Both the position numbers and the translations under genes were made by a program. A model generated the notes under the pieces. It saw only the letters and a program-made list of their open reading frames with translations, did not search any database and was not told the origin of the DNA. A stretch of 64,000 bases of DNA from Dryas octopetala (Eukaryota; Streptophyta; Magnoliopsida; Rosales; Rosaceae). Where the stretch lies: contig OY992834.1 of NCBI GenBank assembly GCA_963921425.1, positions 26,673,923 to 26,737,922 on the forward strand. Direction: 5' to 3'. Shown piece after piece: positions 35,264 through 46,989 of this stretch. Numbering within the stretch: position 1 is the stretch's first letter; the number at the start of each line of letters is the position of its first letter.

Positions 35264-36104
35264 CAGAGACGGATCCAGGATTCCCAACTTGGGGGGTCAT
35301 GTTAGGTGGAGCTTAGTGCCGCTAAGCAGCGGCAAAATTTTTTAGGGACCGGGCAGGTGACTGGCTTCGGTGGTTGAGGTTGGGGTAGTGGGTTGGATCT
35401 GTGTGGTGTGAGTTTTGGGAAATTTAATTAAGGAAGAGAATAAGAGTGACTAAGTGAGGGGCACACTGCACACACACACACAAGTTAATAAATTCTGGAA
35501 ATTTTTTTGTCTCGGAAAAATTCTCAAAAATATTGAGCAGGTGAGGCGTTGAGACCATTTGGCCATTTTTTTTTTCTTAAATTGATATTTATATGTCATT
35601 TATTAAATGCTCTTAACAATGTCAATCAGTGTAAAAAACAAAAAAAAAAACAAAAAATTTGCCTAGAGCCGAACCTAAGGGTTTAGTAATATCAACAATC
35701 AACCTAAAAAAAACATTTTAGTTAAAAGGGCTGCTCCACCAACTGGTATTAGCCCATTTTAATTGGTTTCCTTTTCAACTAGGCCCAGCCCACGTAGCCT
35801 TAAGTCAGCAGTATTCAGGAAATCATCGCCATCACCAGCTTCTCACTCTTGGTCTCTGTTCTCTCACTCTCTCAACTCTCAGCTCTCACTCTCTCTCACT
35901 ACTCACCAGGCATCCAAATCATCATCACCCCCAGGCTGAGAGAAGTGAGGCCGTAAGGGTCGTCGTCCAGAGAGGGGGGGACCGGGGGGTCGCCGTCCAG
36001 ACACTCAGGGGGTCGCTGTCCAAAGAGATGGGGTGTTGTGGGCTTCTCTATTGGCCGCCGGGGGGTTGCCCAACCCCCCACCTTTGTATGTGGATCCGTC
36101 CCTG
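35264..36104. mobile_element. Non-autonomous hAT-like element
   Basis: The ends CAGAGACGGATCCAGGA and (in reverse complement) CAGGGACGGATCCACAT are inverted repeats of the CAG...GGATCCA type common in plant hAT elements. Subterminal GGGGGGT words follow on both sides. I found no good 8-bp duplication. The interior has CT-rich repeats near 35855-35905 and no transposase. Confidence 0.65.
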
Positions 36105-36830
36105 GTACTTTCAGTCACTTAGAGAGTTGGAGGGAAGGGAGACGTGGGAAGATAAAAAGGGGATGGGGTCATGGGGTGGATATTTTTATAATTTTTGTGA
36201 GGTTTAATGGTGTTAAATATGACTGTCAAGACTCAAGACAGGTGTCATAAAAAGAGACGAGAAGACAGAGACAAGATAGATAAAAAAGACGAAGTAGATT
36301 CTTACACTACATGCCACGTTATTGAAACTAACAGATTTGTTAACAGACCACGAATGAAAAAAAAAAAAAACTTACCTATTTTCATGTTAGTGATATAAAA
36401 TTTCTTGAAAAAAGAGATAGAGACAAAAAATGAGAGAAGTAAAGTGAGAAATAGAGTAAAAGAAAAGAAAGAGTCAATTAGAGAGAGAGTAATACCATGT
36501 GATATCACATGGGAGATATGTAACTTCTTCGCCACAAGAATAAATTGCAGGTAGCAAAATGATATGAAAAAAAGTTACAAGTAGTAATGTGAGATTCACG
36601 TAATATTTAAGTCACACGATAATAATTAAGCCAACAAAAAAAACACAAAATTTAGTTGGAAGAGATAATATAAGGAACTTAAAAAATGCCTAAAGAGCAT
36701 ATATATTGCTCTACTTGTACCAAAAGAACCAAAAAGTACATGGACCAAATTGAGGAATGTTATTTACTTTCTCCTTTATTATACTTATTCTTCAATATAA
36801 TCTCATGATGAGAACCCTTCATTATTTAGA
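36105..36830. other. No gene seen
   Basis: AT-rich DNA with purine-rich low-complexity stretches near 36240-36490 and no supported feature. Confidence 0.45.
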
Positions 36831-36839
36831 GGGATTAAT

Positions 36840-37208
36840 GTCATTTTGCTTCCCAGACTATTATACATGTATCAGTTTGCTCCCCAAATTTCTAATTTGG
36901 AAAATTAAGAACCCTGACTTTTTCAATTTTGCCAATTAAGATTATTCTGTCAATTTATACATTTTTCATCTAAAATGTCGAGATGATCAACCAGAATTTA
37001 GCGAGAAATAAAAGAGGAAAAAATGATAAGATCTAAATGGAAGGGACCATTTTGCCCTCAAAGATTTGGATAAAAAATGTGTAAATTGACGGAAGAACCT
37101 CAATTGGCAAAATTGAAAAAGTCAGAGTCCTTAATTTTCTAAATTAGAAGTCTAGGGAGCAAACTGATACAAGTGTAATAGTCTGGGGAGCAAAATGCTA
37201 TTAATCTC
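36840..37208. mobile_element. MITE family M2, copy 2 (perfect 8-bp duplication)
   Basis: Left arm AGGGATTAATGTCATTTTGC, right arm GCAAAATGCTATTAATCTC; arms of about 130 bp share GACTTTTTCAATTTTGCC and its complement. The duplication TTATTTAG is exact (36832-36839, 37209-37216). It is the same family as 27205-27619, which has lost its duplication. Confidence 0.88.
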
Positions 37209-37999
37209 TTATTTAGATGACCTTTTAAATATTATCGTTGTAAAAATAATAATAAATTAGGAAAATCACCTCTAAACTCATATTTATCCAATTAAAACCC
37301 ATGTCTTCTTTTTTTTTTATGTGTGAGACCCTTTGACTAATTGCCAACTCATCTACTTTCTATATTTATATTGTCTAGTCAACATTTTCTTAAATTCAGA
37401 TTTTGTAAATCTCTTTTATGCCATCATGCTACATGTTAGACATTTTCTTCATTGTTTGACTATTTATTTTTTATAACAGCTAGTTTTTATTGCTCCTTAA
37501 ATTTTGGTTCTTTTAAGGGTTAATTACATATATATACCTCAACTATACATCACTTATCAACTGGGTACCTCTGGTTCAAAAACTTTTATTCGGGTACCTC
37601 AACTTCAATATTTCGTCAACTAAGTACCTCCGTTAGTCTGACCGTTAGTTTGATCGTTATCTGCATACGTGGCGTTGACGTGGCACATGCGGACCCCACC
37701 ATTAAATATTATAAAATAGCCACGTAAACCAAAAATAATAAAAAAATAATAAAATTTTGAAAATGATATAAAATATTAAAAAATAATTGAATTTAAAAAA
37801 AAACAAAAAAACAAAAAAGAAGCTCAGAAAGTCAGAAACCTAGCATCCCCACCGTCTCCCTCGCATAGCCACCCAACCTACCCACCTCCCTCCCCCACTC
37901 TGGCCACCGGCCGAGAATCCCTCCCCCGCCGCCGCTACCACGTCCGAGATCGCCCTCCCGAAGCACACCTACTGTATCCCTTTGGGGTTTCTAGTTGCC

Positions 38000-38113
38000 A
38001 TGGATTTCCACAGCCTCACAAGAAATGAGCTCCAGACTCTTTGCAAGAAGAACAGCATCCCAGCTAACACCACTAATGTCCTCATGGCTGATTCTCTCCA
38101 AGCTCTTGAATAT
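38000..38113 (+). pseudogene. Captured host gene fragment, exon 1
   Basis: ATG at 38000 opens 38 codons beginning MDFHSLTRNELQTLCKKN and ending MADSLQALEY, then a donor GTAATT in phase 0. The sequence resembles the conserved N-terminus of an uncharacterised plant protein family I remember only by pattern (MDFH.L.R.ELQ.LCK.NKIPAN.TNVAMADAL), with a SAP-like helix-turn-helix look. It sits just inside the left terminal repeat after a GC-rich leader (37840-37999). The parent gene is not in this window. Whether the fragment is transcribed is unknown. Confidence 0.75.
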
Positions 38114-38461
38114 GTAATTTCTCCTTTTCCCTTTCATATCCATTTGATATTTTATCATTATATGCTCAGATTGACTTGTCCAAAAATTTCGAAAAATAAA
38201 ACTAATATTAGAAATCTGCAAAAGCACTATATGCTCAGATTGAGATGTTTCTCCAATTTGTGGTAATCTATCCTAAAGCCATGCAATGTTTTTCATTTGA
38301 ATCCAAAAATTTATGAGATAAATAAAATAGTTGAATCGTCCATAATCCTATTTTGTTTGGTTGTTAAGAATCCAAAGAGTTTATCAATATATACGCTTTT
38401 ATCTTATTTTCTCATCAGTAGACAACATCTTAATATTTCCTTCCATTTTTCGTGCACTTTC

Positions 38462-41400
38462 TGTTGGAATAAGCAAGTCAATACTCCATCATGTGGGTTC
38501 ACATGAGTTGGTGGCTGTCTTCATTAAACAGCCCACAATTGCTTTTTACTTTGTCATGGTTTCATACTAGTTTGCATAGTATGTATTGGTGGCTGATTTC
38601 CTTCATCTGCCCCCCCTCTATGTTTTAGATATATGCACCTAGATAGGCTAGCTCTACTATTTCACCAGCTTGTAATAAAGAGTATGCTGACTTTTGTGAT
38701 GAAAGCTCCCTATATAAGGGATATGTGTTTGTAAGTTTCGATCAAGGCAATCAGACTTGATCATTGAGTCTAGCTAATAAAATAAATTGTTCTCTCTCTC
38801 TTTTAGTATTTGTGAGAGTGTGTGAGAGGTAGATAAAGTTTGTAAACTTTTTACCCATATATCTTGGTATTACTTTGTAAAGTATATACCAACAAAGTGG
38901 TATCAGAGCCTTAATTGCTTAACAGCAGTCAAGAGGCATGTCTTCTAACATGGCGCAGATGCAAGTCCCAATATTGAAGAAGGAGAACTACGAGAAATGG
39001 TGTATTCAATTCAAAGCTTTCTTTGGATCCCAAGATCTTTGGGAGATAGTCTGCAATGGTTATCTAGAACCTACTGCAGAGGAAGAAGTGACTTACACCA
39101 CTGAGCAAAGAAACACTCTCAAAGAACAAAGGAAGAAAGACAAGAAGGCTTTGTATCTAATCTATCAAGGATTAGACGATTCAACCTTCGAGGAAGTCAC
39201 TGAAGCAACGACAAGCAAGGAAGTATGGGAAATTCTCAAAAACATATTCAAAGGTGTTGATCGTGTTATGAGAATACGGCTTCAGTCATTAAGGGCCGAC
39301 TTCAAATCTGCCCGTATGAATGAAGGAGAAGGTGTCTCCGACTACTATTCACGATTAATTTCAATTGTGAATCAAATGAAGCGGAATGGAGAGAAAGTTG
39401 ATGATGTTCGTGTCATGGAGAAAATTCTCCGATCCCTCACACAAAACTTTGAGCATGTGGTGACGGCGATTGAAGAATCAAAAGACTTGGAGGAGATAAG
39501 TGCAGAGGAGCTGCTAGGATATCTTCAGGTCCATGAGCAACGCATGCAGAAACATGTAGGATCCACATCACTCAACCAAGCTTTGGAGTCAAAGCTAAAT
39601 CTTGATAAACCACAAGGAAGTAGTGGTGCATCAAGTTCACACCGTGGAGGTTCTCGCGGACGGGGCAGAGGCCGAGGACGAGGGTGTGGTAACGCAGAGA
39701 GTCGTGAGGAAAGGAAAAAAGAAAGTTAAGTGCTATAATTGCAGCCAATTTGAACATTATGCCTCAGAATGTCAAAAGGAGAAAAGGAAAGACCAAGTCA
39801 ACCTTGCAGAGTCTTCCAACAATGATGATTCTACTCTCCTGTTGGTTCACAGTGAAAGTGGTGGACAAGGAGATGCTTGGTACCTTGACTCAGGTGCTAG
39901 CAATCATATGTGTGGGAAAAGAGAATTTTTTGTTGAACTCAATGAAGGAGTTCGTGGTGATGTTAGCCTTGGAGATTCTTCAAAGCTATCCGTTGAAGGA
40001 AAGGGAAGAATAAAAATCTTCCAAAAAGATGGCAAAGAAGAATACATCTCCGATGTTTATTATATTCCAAGCATGAAAAGCAATATTCTCAGTATTGGAC
40101 AGTTACTTCAAAAGGGGTATATTGTTATTATGGAGAATAATTCTCTCTTCCTCAAAGATGCAAGTGGGAGACTAATTGCAAAGGTTCCAATGACGAGGAA
40201 TCGCATGTTCCCGTTGAATCTGAATACTAAGAAGGAGAAATGCTTCCTTGGGCTCATTAAAAACGAGTCATGGAAATGGCATTTTCGCTTTGGCCATCTT
40301 CATTTCAATGGTCTAAAGCTCTTATCGACGGGTGGAATGGTGCATGGTCTGCCACAAATTGAGGCACCCAATCATGTTTGTGAAGGATGTGTGCTAGGAA
40401 AGCAATCAAGGATTTCTTTTCCTAGTGGCAAGGCATGGAGAGCAAAGGAACCACTACAGTTGGTGCACACAGATATTTGTGGACCATTTGAGCCTATCTC
40501 ATTTGGTGGAAATAGGTATTTTATTACCTTCATAGATGATTACAGTAGAAAGGTGTGAGTATATTTTCTCAAAGAAAAATCTTCAGCTTTTACTGTATTC
40601 AAGGATTTTAAAGCTCGCACTGAAGTTGAGAGTAAGTGCAAATTGGTGACTCTCAGATCGGATCGAGGGGGTGAGTACACCTCAAATGCATTTCAGGAAT
40701 TTTGCAGACAAAATGGTATAAAGCATCAACTGACAGCAGCTTATACCCCACAGCAAAATGGGATAGCTGAAAGAAAAAATTGCACTATCCTTGAAATGAC
40801 AAGATCTATGCTTAAAGAGAAAGAATTGCCCAAGCAATTCTGGGCAGAGGCTGTAGCATGTTCAGTGTATTTGCTGAATAGATGTCCAACCAAGAGTGTC
40901 AAGAACATGACACCTCAGGAAGCTTGGAGTGGGTACAAACCCAATGTTGCACATCTACGGATTTTTGGGTGTGTAGCATATGCTCAAATTCCAGAAGCAA
41001 AAAGAAGGAAGCTTGATGATCGTGGAGAAAAATGTATCTTTTTGGGATACAGTGAAGAGTCAAAGGCGTACAAGCTCTATAATCCAGTAACAAAGAAGTT
41101 GGTGGTTAGTAGAGATGTTATCTTCAGTGAGGAAGAAACATGGAACTGGAATAACAAGGAGGAGGCGAACACTGAAGTACAGGTTGAAGATGAAGTTCAA
41201 GAAACTCCAGAACCAATTAATCAAATTGCACAACCGAGCGATCGGTCTGCTCCCCTGTCTTCGCATTTGAGTTCTGGCTCTGGTTCTGCAACTCCTCTGA
41301 ATCCGTCATCTTCGACCCATTCTTCATCATCCAGTCATAGCAGCAGCTCTTTAACCCCCATTAGGATGAGAAGTCTCACAGAAATCTATGAGCAAGAAGG

Positions 41401-43413
41401 AGGAGATATAAATCTCTTCTGTTTGTATGCAGATCATGAGCCATTAAGTTATCAAGAAGCTGAGAAAGAAGATTGCTGGAAGTTAGCAATGGAAGAAGAA
41501 ATCCATGCAATTCAGAAGAATATACATGGATGCTCACTACTTTGCCACCAAAACAGAAGGCTATTGGTGTCAAATGGGTGTACAAAATCAAACGCACTGC
41601 AGATGGTAATGTTGATCGGTACAAGGCAAGGCTTGTAGCTAAAGGCTACAAACAGAAATATGGAATAGACTATGAAGAAGTCTTTGCACCTGTCGCTCGA
41701 CTTGATACAGTGAGGTTGTTGATCTCACTTGCAGCTCATCATAGTTGGAAGATTTACCAACTTGATGTCAAGTCAGCTTTCCTCAATGGTGTTCTTGAGG
41801 AGGAAGTCTATGTTGAGCAACCTGAAGGTTTTAAAAGAAAAGGTGAAGAACACAAGGTGTATCGTTTGAAGAAGGCTTTGTATAGCCTAAAGCAAGCCCC
41901 AAGAGCCTGGAATTCACGTATTGATGGCTATCTTCAAGAAAATGGATTTATTTAATGTCCATATGAGCATTCAGTCTACATGAAGATTAGTGATAAAGGA
42001 TAAATTTTAATCCTTTGTCTTTATGTAGATGATTTGCTATTTACTGGTAGTAGTGAAACCATGTTTGAAGAATTCAAGCAGTACATGTTCAAAGAATTTG
42101 AAATGACTGACAATGGTTTGATGTCCTATTTTCTTGGGATAGAGGTGAAGCAAGAAAGCGATGGAATTTTCATTTCTCAAAAGAAGTACATGAGAGAGAT
42201 CCTTGAGAAATTCCAGATGGACAGTTGTAATTCTGTCAATACTCCAGTTGCTACGGGTCTCAAGCTATCAAAAGAAGGAGAAGGAAAATTGGTGGACTCT
42301 ACCTTGTTTAAGAGTCTAGTTGGAAGCTTGAGATACTTGACTATGACAAGACCTGACATTGTTTATGGAGTTGGGCTCGTGAGTAGGTATATGGAGACAC
42401 CCAAAGAATCACATTGGCTAGCCGCAAAGAGGATTCTAAGGTATATTAAAGGTACTCTCAATTTTGGCCTTTTTTATACTTATGGTGAAGATGCAAATTT
42501 AATTGGCTATTCAGATAGTGATTGGGGAGGTGATAGAGATGAAGGAAAAAGCACTACAGGGTATGTGTTTTATCTTGGTTCAACAGCTTTCTCTTGGACA
42601 TCCAAGAAGCAGGCAATTGTAGCATTGTCATCATGTGAGGCCAAGTATGTGGCCGCTTCCTCAACAGTTTGTGAGGGAATTTGGTTGAGAAATCTGTTGA
42701 AGTCATTAAATCACCCACAAGAAGAATCCACTGTAATTCATGTGGACAACAAATCTGCAATCAAACTTGCCAAGAATCCAGTACAACATGGAAGGAGCAA
42801 ACATATTGATATCAGATTCCATTTTCTTAGGGACCACGTGAACCAGAAAACATTTGAGCTGATGTATTGTCACACCACGGAACAGGTGGCTGACATCTTC
42901 ACAAAACCACTTCCATTCGAATCATTCAGAAGGCTACGTGAAATGCTTGGAATGAAGGATTATTGATTTGAGGGGGTGAATGTTGGAATAAGCAAGTCAA
43001 TACTCCATCACGTGGGTTCACATGAGTTGGTGGCTGTCTTCATTAAACAGCCCACAATTGCTTTTTACTTTGTCATGGTTTCATACTAGTTTGCATAGTA
43101 TGTATTGGTGGCTGATTTCCTTCATCTGCCCCCCTTCTATGTTTTAGATATATGCACCTAGATAGGCTAGCTCTACTATTTCACCAGCTTGTAATAAAGA
43201 GTATGCTGACTTTTGTGATGAAAGCTCCCTATATAAGGGATATGTGTTTGTAAGTTTCGATCAAGGCAATCAGACTTGATCATTGAGTCTAGCTAATAAA
43301 ATAAATTGTTCTCTCTCTCTTTTAGTATTTGTGAGAGTGTGTGAGAGGTAGATAAAGTTTGTAAACTTTTCACCCATATATCTTGGTATTACTTTGTAAA
43401 GTATATACCAACA
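38462..43413 (+). mobile_element. Ty1/copia LTR retrotransposon, full length but broken, recent
   Basis: Two 433-bp LTRs (38462-38894 and 42981-43413) begin TGTTGGAATAAGC and end TATATACCAACA. The 5-bp duplication CTTTC is exact (38457-38461, 43414-43418). A primer-binding site TGGTATCAGAGCC, matching initiator tRNA-Met, starts at 38898, and a purine-rich GAGGGGGTGAA precedes the 3' LTR. In copia order the parts are gag (about 38.9-39.7 kb), zinc knuckle (about 39.75 kb), protease (near 39.9 kb), integrase (40.3-41.1 kb), reverse transcriptase (41.4-42.2 kb) and RNase H (42.5-42.9 kb). The coding region has about four breaks, so I read it as a fossil. The LTRs differ at 3 of 433 positions (0.7%), which at 1.3e-8 substitutions per site per year is about 0.3 million years. 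The lineage within copia is not assigned. Confidence 0.95.
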
Positions 43414-43496
43414 CTTTCTCAGCAGCCAAACAAAATTCCCCCTTTTCCTCTTGTTCATGTTTTGTAATATGATATTTTTGTAAATTAATGTGTCAG

Positions 43497-43805
43497 GTCG
43501 AAGAACTTGAAGAGAACTTGAATCAATCTCGAGAGAAAGCCATGAACGGATCTCAAAGTGTCCCTCGCACTGCCTCCAGAACTGCAGCTCGAAGAAAGCC
43601 AATCAAAGAACTAGAAAGCTCACAAACACTGGCTCGTAGTCGGCGCGGGGAGGGAAGAAAGCCAATCAAAGAACTGCTGCCCCTGCCAACAACAACCCTT
43701 GCCATCTCCAGCAACCCCACCCACCCACGCGGAGTAGCTTGCTATCGTCGTCGAGGCAGAGGATGTGGTGGGGCTGTTTGGCGAGGAATTCCTTGGATTT
43801 CGTGA
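43497..43805 (+). pseudogene. Captured host gene fragment, exon 2 and junction
   Basis: An acceptor GTGTCAG precedes 43497, and the frame continues exon 1 in phase 0: VEELEENLNQSREKAMNGSQ, then RTASRTAARRKPIKE and SQTLARSRRGEGR. A KPIKEL phrase then repeats, and from about 43680 the DNA becomes unrelated GC-rich sequence that leads into the right terminal repeat. The open frame ends with TGA at 43803-43805. The parent gene's later exons are absent. The intron between 38114 and 43496 would be about 5.4 kb because of the copia insertion. Confidence 0.7.
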
Positions 43806-44231
43806 GGCGGGATTGCTGACTCGGGGGAGGGAGGAGAGTTTCTGGGTTCTGAGCTTCTTTCTGGCTGTGTAGGGGAGGTGGGGGGAGGCGGTGGAGATGC
43901 TGGTTTCTGACTTTCTGGGCTTTTGTTTTTTTATTTTATTTTTTAAATTCAATTATTTTTTAATATTTTATATCATTTTCAAAGTTTAATTAATTTTTTA
44001 TTATTTTTGGTTTACGTTGCTATTTTTTAATATTTAATGGTGGGGTCCGCGTGTGCCACGTCAGCGTCACGTATGCAGATAACGATCAGACTAACGGTCA
44101 GATTAACGGAGGTACTTAGTTGACGAAATATTGAAGTTGAGGTACCCGATTGAAAGTTTTTGAACCAGAGGTACCCAGTTGATAAGTGATGTATAGTTGA
44201 GGTATATATATGTAATTAACCCTTCTTTTAA

Positions 44232-45195
44232 TGTTGATAATGGTGATTTTGCAATAATAAATAACCAAAATAATTATTCTAGAAACAAATTACCTTGAAA
44301 AATAAAAAATGAAATTTATTTAAGGTGGTGGTCGAATAGAAACAAACTCCAAATAAGGGTCATTTAGATATTAGCCCATTAAATTATTTTTTTAAAAGTC
44401 TGACACTACTAATTAATTTGTTTTTTAATAGCTAAAGCCTATCGGAAATCGTTTGGTTTTGTAATTAACTGTTATCTTTTAAATAGACAATAAATCTAAT
44501 TATTACCAAAATTGTCTGTTTATTTCATCATAATTATATGACCAAATACTTTTTGGTTTGGTTGAATTTTTTCATATTGATCTTTAAATAATGATTTAAA
44601 AAATGAATGGTTTCAATCATGAATTTACATTACAAAATTAAAATAATAGAGGAGAAAGTTGTAAAAGAAGGTAAAAAAGAGAAAGTACGTAGATAGCAAT
44701 TCTTTCATAAATTCGTATAGAGATGAGGTGCCTCCTTGGCTAGTTTTTCAGCTTCTAGCTGAAGCAGTAACTCCCTTCTGATAATCAATAATAGCTTAAT
44801 TTGTTTCTCAAATTAAAAAAAAAAAAAAAAAAAACAAAAAAACAGTATAAATCTGTTTCAGAAGCACCTGTCGGTTCCAATCTCTCATGCCTCATCTCTC
44901 TTCTTCATGCTAGCTTTTACAGTTTAGGGTTGCTTGTGCAGCACGGTTTCCTAATCCTGAAGTGTGACTTTCCTTTCTTCAACGATTCCTGATTGCAGAT
45001 AGGAATTAGCAAAAGGAAATAGCAAGCAAAGAACGATAAAAGTCCAGAAGAATAAATGGGTCCGTAACAATGAGAGGTTAATTAAGACACATTTTGCCCC
45101 TGCTTTGACATTGTCAATTTGGGAGGAAATTAGCAATGGAAATAGTATACGCAGGAATAAAAGTGGTGGGCTGATAAGAAAGAAAAGAAACAAAT
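44232..45195. other. No gene seen
   Basis: AT-rich DNA with an A-run at about 44814-44834. No protein motif or inverted repeat that I can support. Confidence 0.45.
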
Positions 45196-45415
45196 TTTGG
45201 CCCAAGAAAAAAGAGTAAACAAACTCATTTGCTTTGTTCATGCGTTTAGAGAAGCCAACAATGTGGCAAACGCTTTTGCAAATTTGGTACATTTGGGTAG
45301 CTTACGATCAGTATCGGCTAAATATATTCCTATCCTACTAGCTAGTATCTGGCAACATATGTTATTTGATAGAAAAAAAACAAAAAACAAAAAAAACAAA
45401 ACTGTTGTTCCAGCA
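45196..45415 (+). mobile_element. LINE-type RNase H fragment
   Basis: A frame reads LICFVHAFREANNVANAFAN, then LVHLGSLRSVSA, matching the C-terminal helix of plant LINE/non-LTR RNase H domains (H..REAN..AD.LAN.G). Only this terminal piece is present; no reverse transcriptase lies upstream. Confidence 0.55.
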
Positions 45416-45419
45416 TAAA

Positions 45420-45960
45420 AAAAGAACAATATGATTGGTTGTGCTCAAGATCCAATCTAATATGGTTGGATTGGATTTCTTTTGATGAATTTTAATAGAT
45501 TGGATTGGATCTCTAAATTTAAAAACCAATTAATATGATTGGATCGAATGATGAATTTTTATATGAAAATCAACAGTAGTGCTAGATATCTCAACTTTTT
45601 TTTCCCAACTTACATAACATTTATATATTGGACACTAAAAAATAAAAAAATAATAAAAAACCTAAAAAATAGTTGGGACTCTTAGCATTTTTCAAAAACA
45701 ATTCAATCAATATATATATAATGGTTTGTTTTCATATTTCTTTGGTCATGTAGGCACTTAATACTATTAAAACATAGTAATTTGAATCTTTTGATAAACT
45801 TTTGATTAATTGGTATATTATATACCAAAGCACTTTTAATTCATTTCATTTTGCATATGACTTTGTTAGAATCTGTCATTCCATTGATTTGATGATAGTT
45901 TTTTATGTTTAAATAAGGTTTTGCCTTGATTAATAATGGAGCTACCATCCAATCAAATAT
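45420..45960. other. No gene seen
   Basis: GATTGGAT words recur at 45464-45545, suggesting a small degenerate repeat. The rest is AT-rich. Confidence 0.4.
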
Positions 45961-45968
45961 AGATTATA

Positions 45969-46149
45969 GAACAATACTTACCTCAATCCTTAGTTGGAGG
46001 AGCTTCTCCAACTCCCTCTTACATGCACGTCCTTTTTAGTTTTTTCATTCAATTTATGAATGAATTTTTTATTTATTTAGAATGAAAATACTAAAAAGAA
46101 CATGCTCTTGTGAGCACCTCCAACTAGACACTGGGGGAAGTATTGTTCT
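45969..46149. mobile_element. Small MITE with perfect 8-bp duplication
   Basis: Left end GAACAATACTTACC, then TTAGTTGGAGG; right end CCTCCAACTAG, then GGAAGTATTGTTCT. The duplication AGATTATA is exact (45961-45968, 46150-46157). At 181 bp with 8-bp duplication it is a probable hAT-type MITE. Confidence 0.85.
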
Positions 46150-46159
46150 AGATTATATT

Positions 46160-46985
46160 GATTAGATTCCATTCTCAGATTTGGGTGGGATATATTGGAT
46201 GTCGGATTAGTTAAAAAATTTCTTGAGAGTGTAGGCAACTTGAGTTCTCCTTCTCAGGAAATTAATGTTATGGAAAGCCCAACGATCCCTTGACTCACTT
46301 CATCAAAAAAACATAAAACAAAATAGGAAAGAAAGTGTTAAGTTTTTAAAGTATCTTTTGGAAACATAAAACATCTTTTATGTTCTGTTTTGTTTTTGTG
46401 GCTCAAGGCCTATCAACTTTTAATTAGTTTACTTTATAGGCTCTGTCTAGTTAATAGGTCCAGCTGTTAATGATTGCTTTTTGGCATTCATTAACTAAGA
46501 CCTCACAAGGTTTATCTGTACTAGCGTACTGAGGTTTAATCAGAGCAGCAGAGTTTATTTTGGTGCCTTTTCCTATTCTGCTATTTTCATTTTTTCTGGT
46601 TTGTTCTTCTTCACAGCTTTTGTGTGGTCTTGGGCTTGTGTACTAGTGTATCTTTGTTATTTCACATAAAGCCCACCAAAACTTTACAAAGCAAAAGACA
46701 GAACTTCTCGAAAAAAGAAAAAGAAAAAAAAGACAGAAAAGTTAAGGGCCATACAAAACCAAACGCTACATGCATCAGGGGATCAAAACATGCTGAGCTT
46801 CAGAAATAAGAAAACCACATATAAGAGTCAATTCCATGAGTTTCTTATTTGACTTTAGTCAAGTTTATCGATCCTATAGCCTTTGTTCCCATTTTCTGGC
46901 TTACGGCTTACCCATCATGCAAAAGCTACGCCGTTAGAGTGAGTGCGCTAGCATAGTCAATTGAAGGATCCATTGCAGGCCGGGC
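46160..46985. other. No gene seen
   Basis: Mixed AT-rich DNA. A 61-codon plus-strand frame at 46624-46809 is Lys-rich, low-complexity and unsupported. Confidence 0.4.
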
Positions 46986-46989
46986 AGTG

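Larger units (their letters stand above)
37517..44222. mobile_element. Mutator-like element carrying a captured gene fragment (Pack-MULE)
   Basis: Terminal inverted repeats of about 350 bp start GGGTTAATTACATATATATA and end TATATATGTAATTAACCC. Both include GTACCTC words, AACGATCAGACTAACGG-type sequence and a poly-A/T-rich stretch, and run to about 37865 and 43870. The 9-bp duplication TTCTTTTAA is exact (37508-37516 and 44223-44231), the signature of the Mutator superfamily. No transposase is present. Between the repeats lie two exons and the intron of a host gene fragment, with a copia retrotransposon nested in the intron. Before the copia insertion the element was about 1.75 kb. Confidence 0.92.

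Noticed and set aside
37982-38266. Exon 1 of the captured gene read as a 94-codon intact protein
   Set aside because: The part after LEY follows a canonical donor and is intron; the true coding piece is 38 codons.
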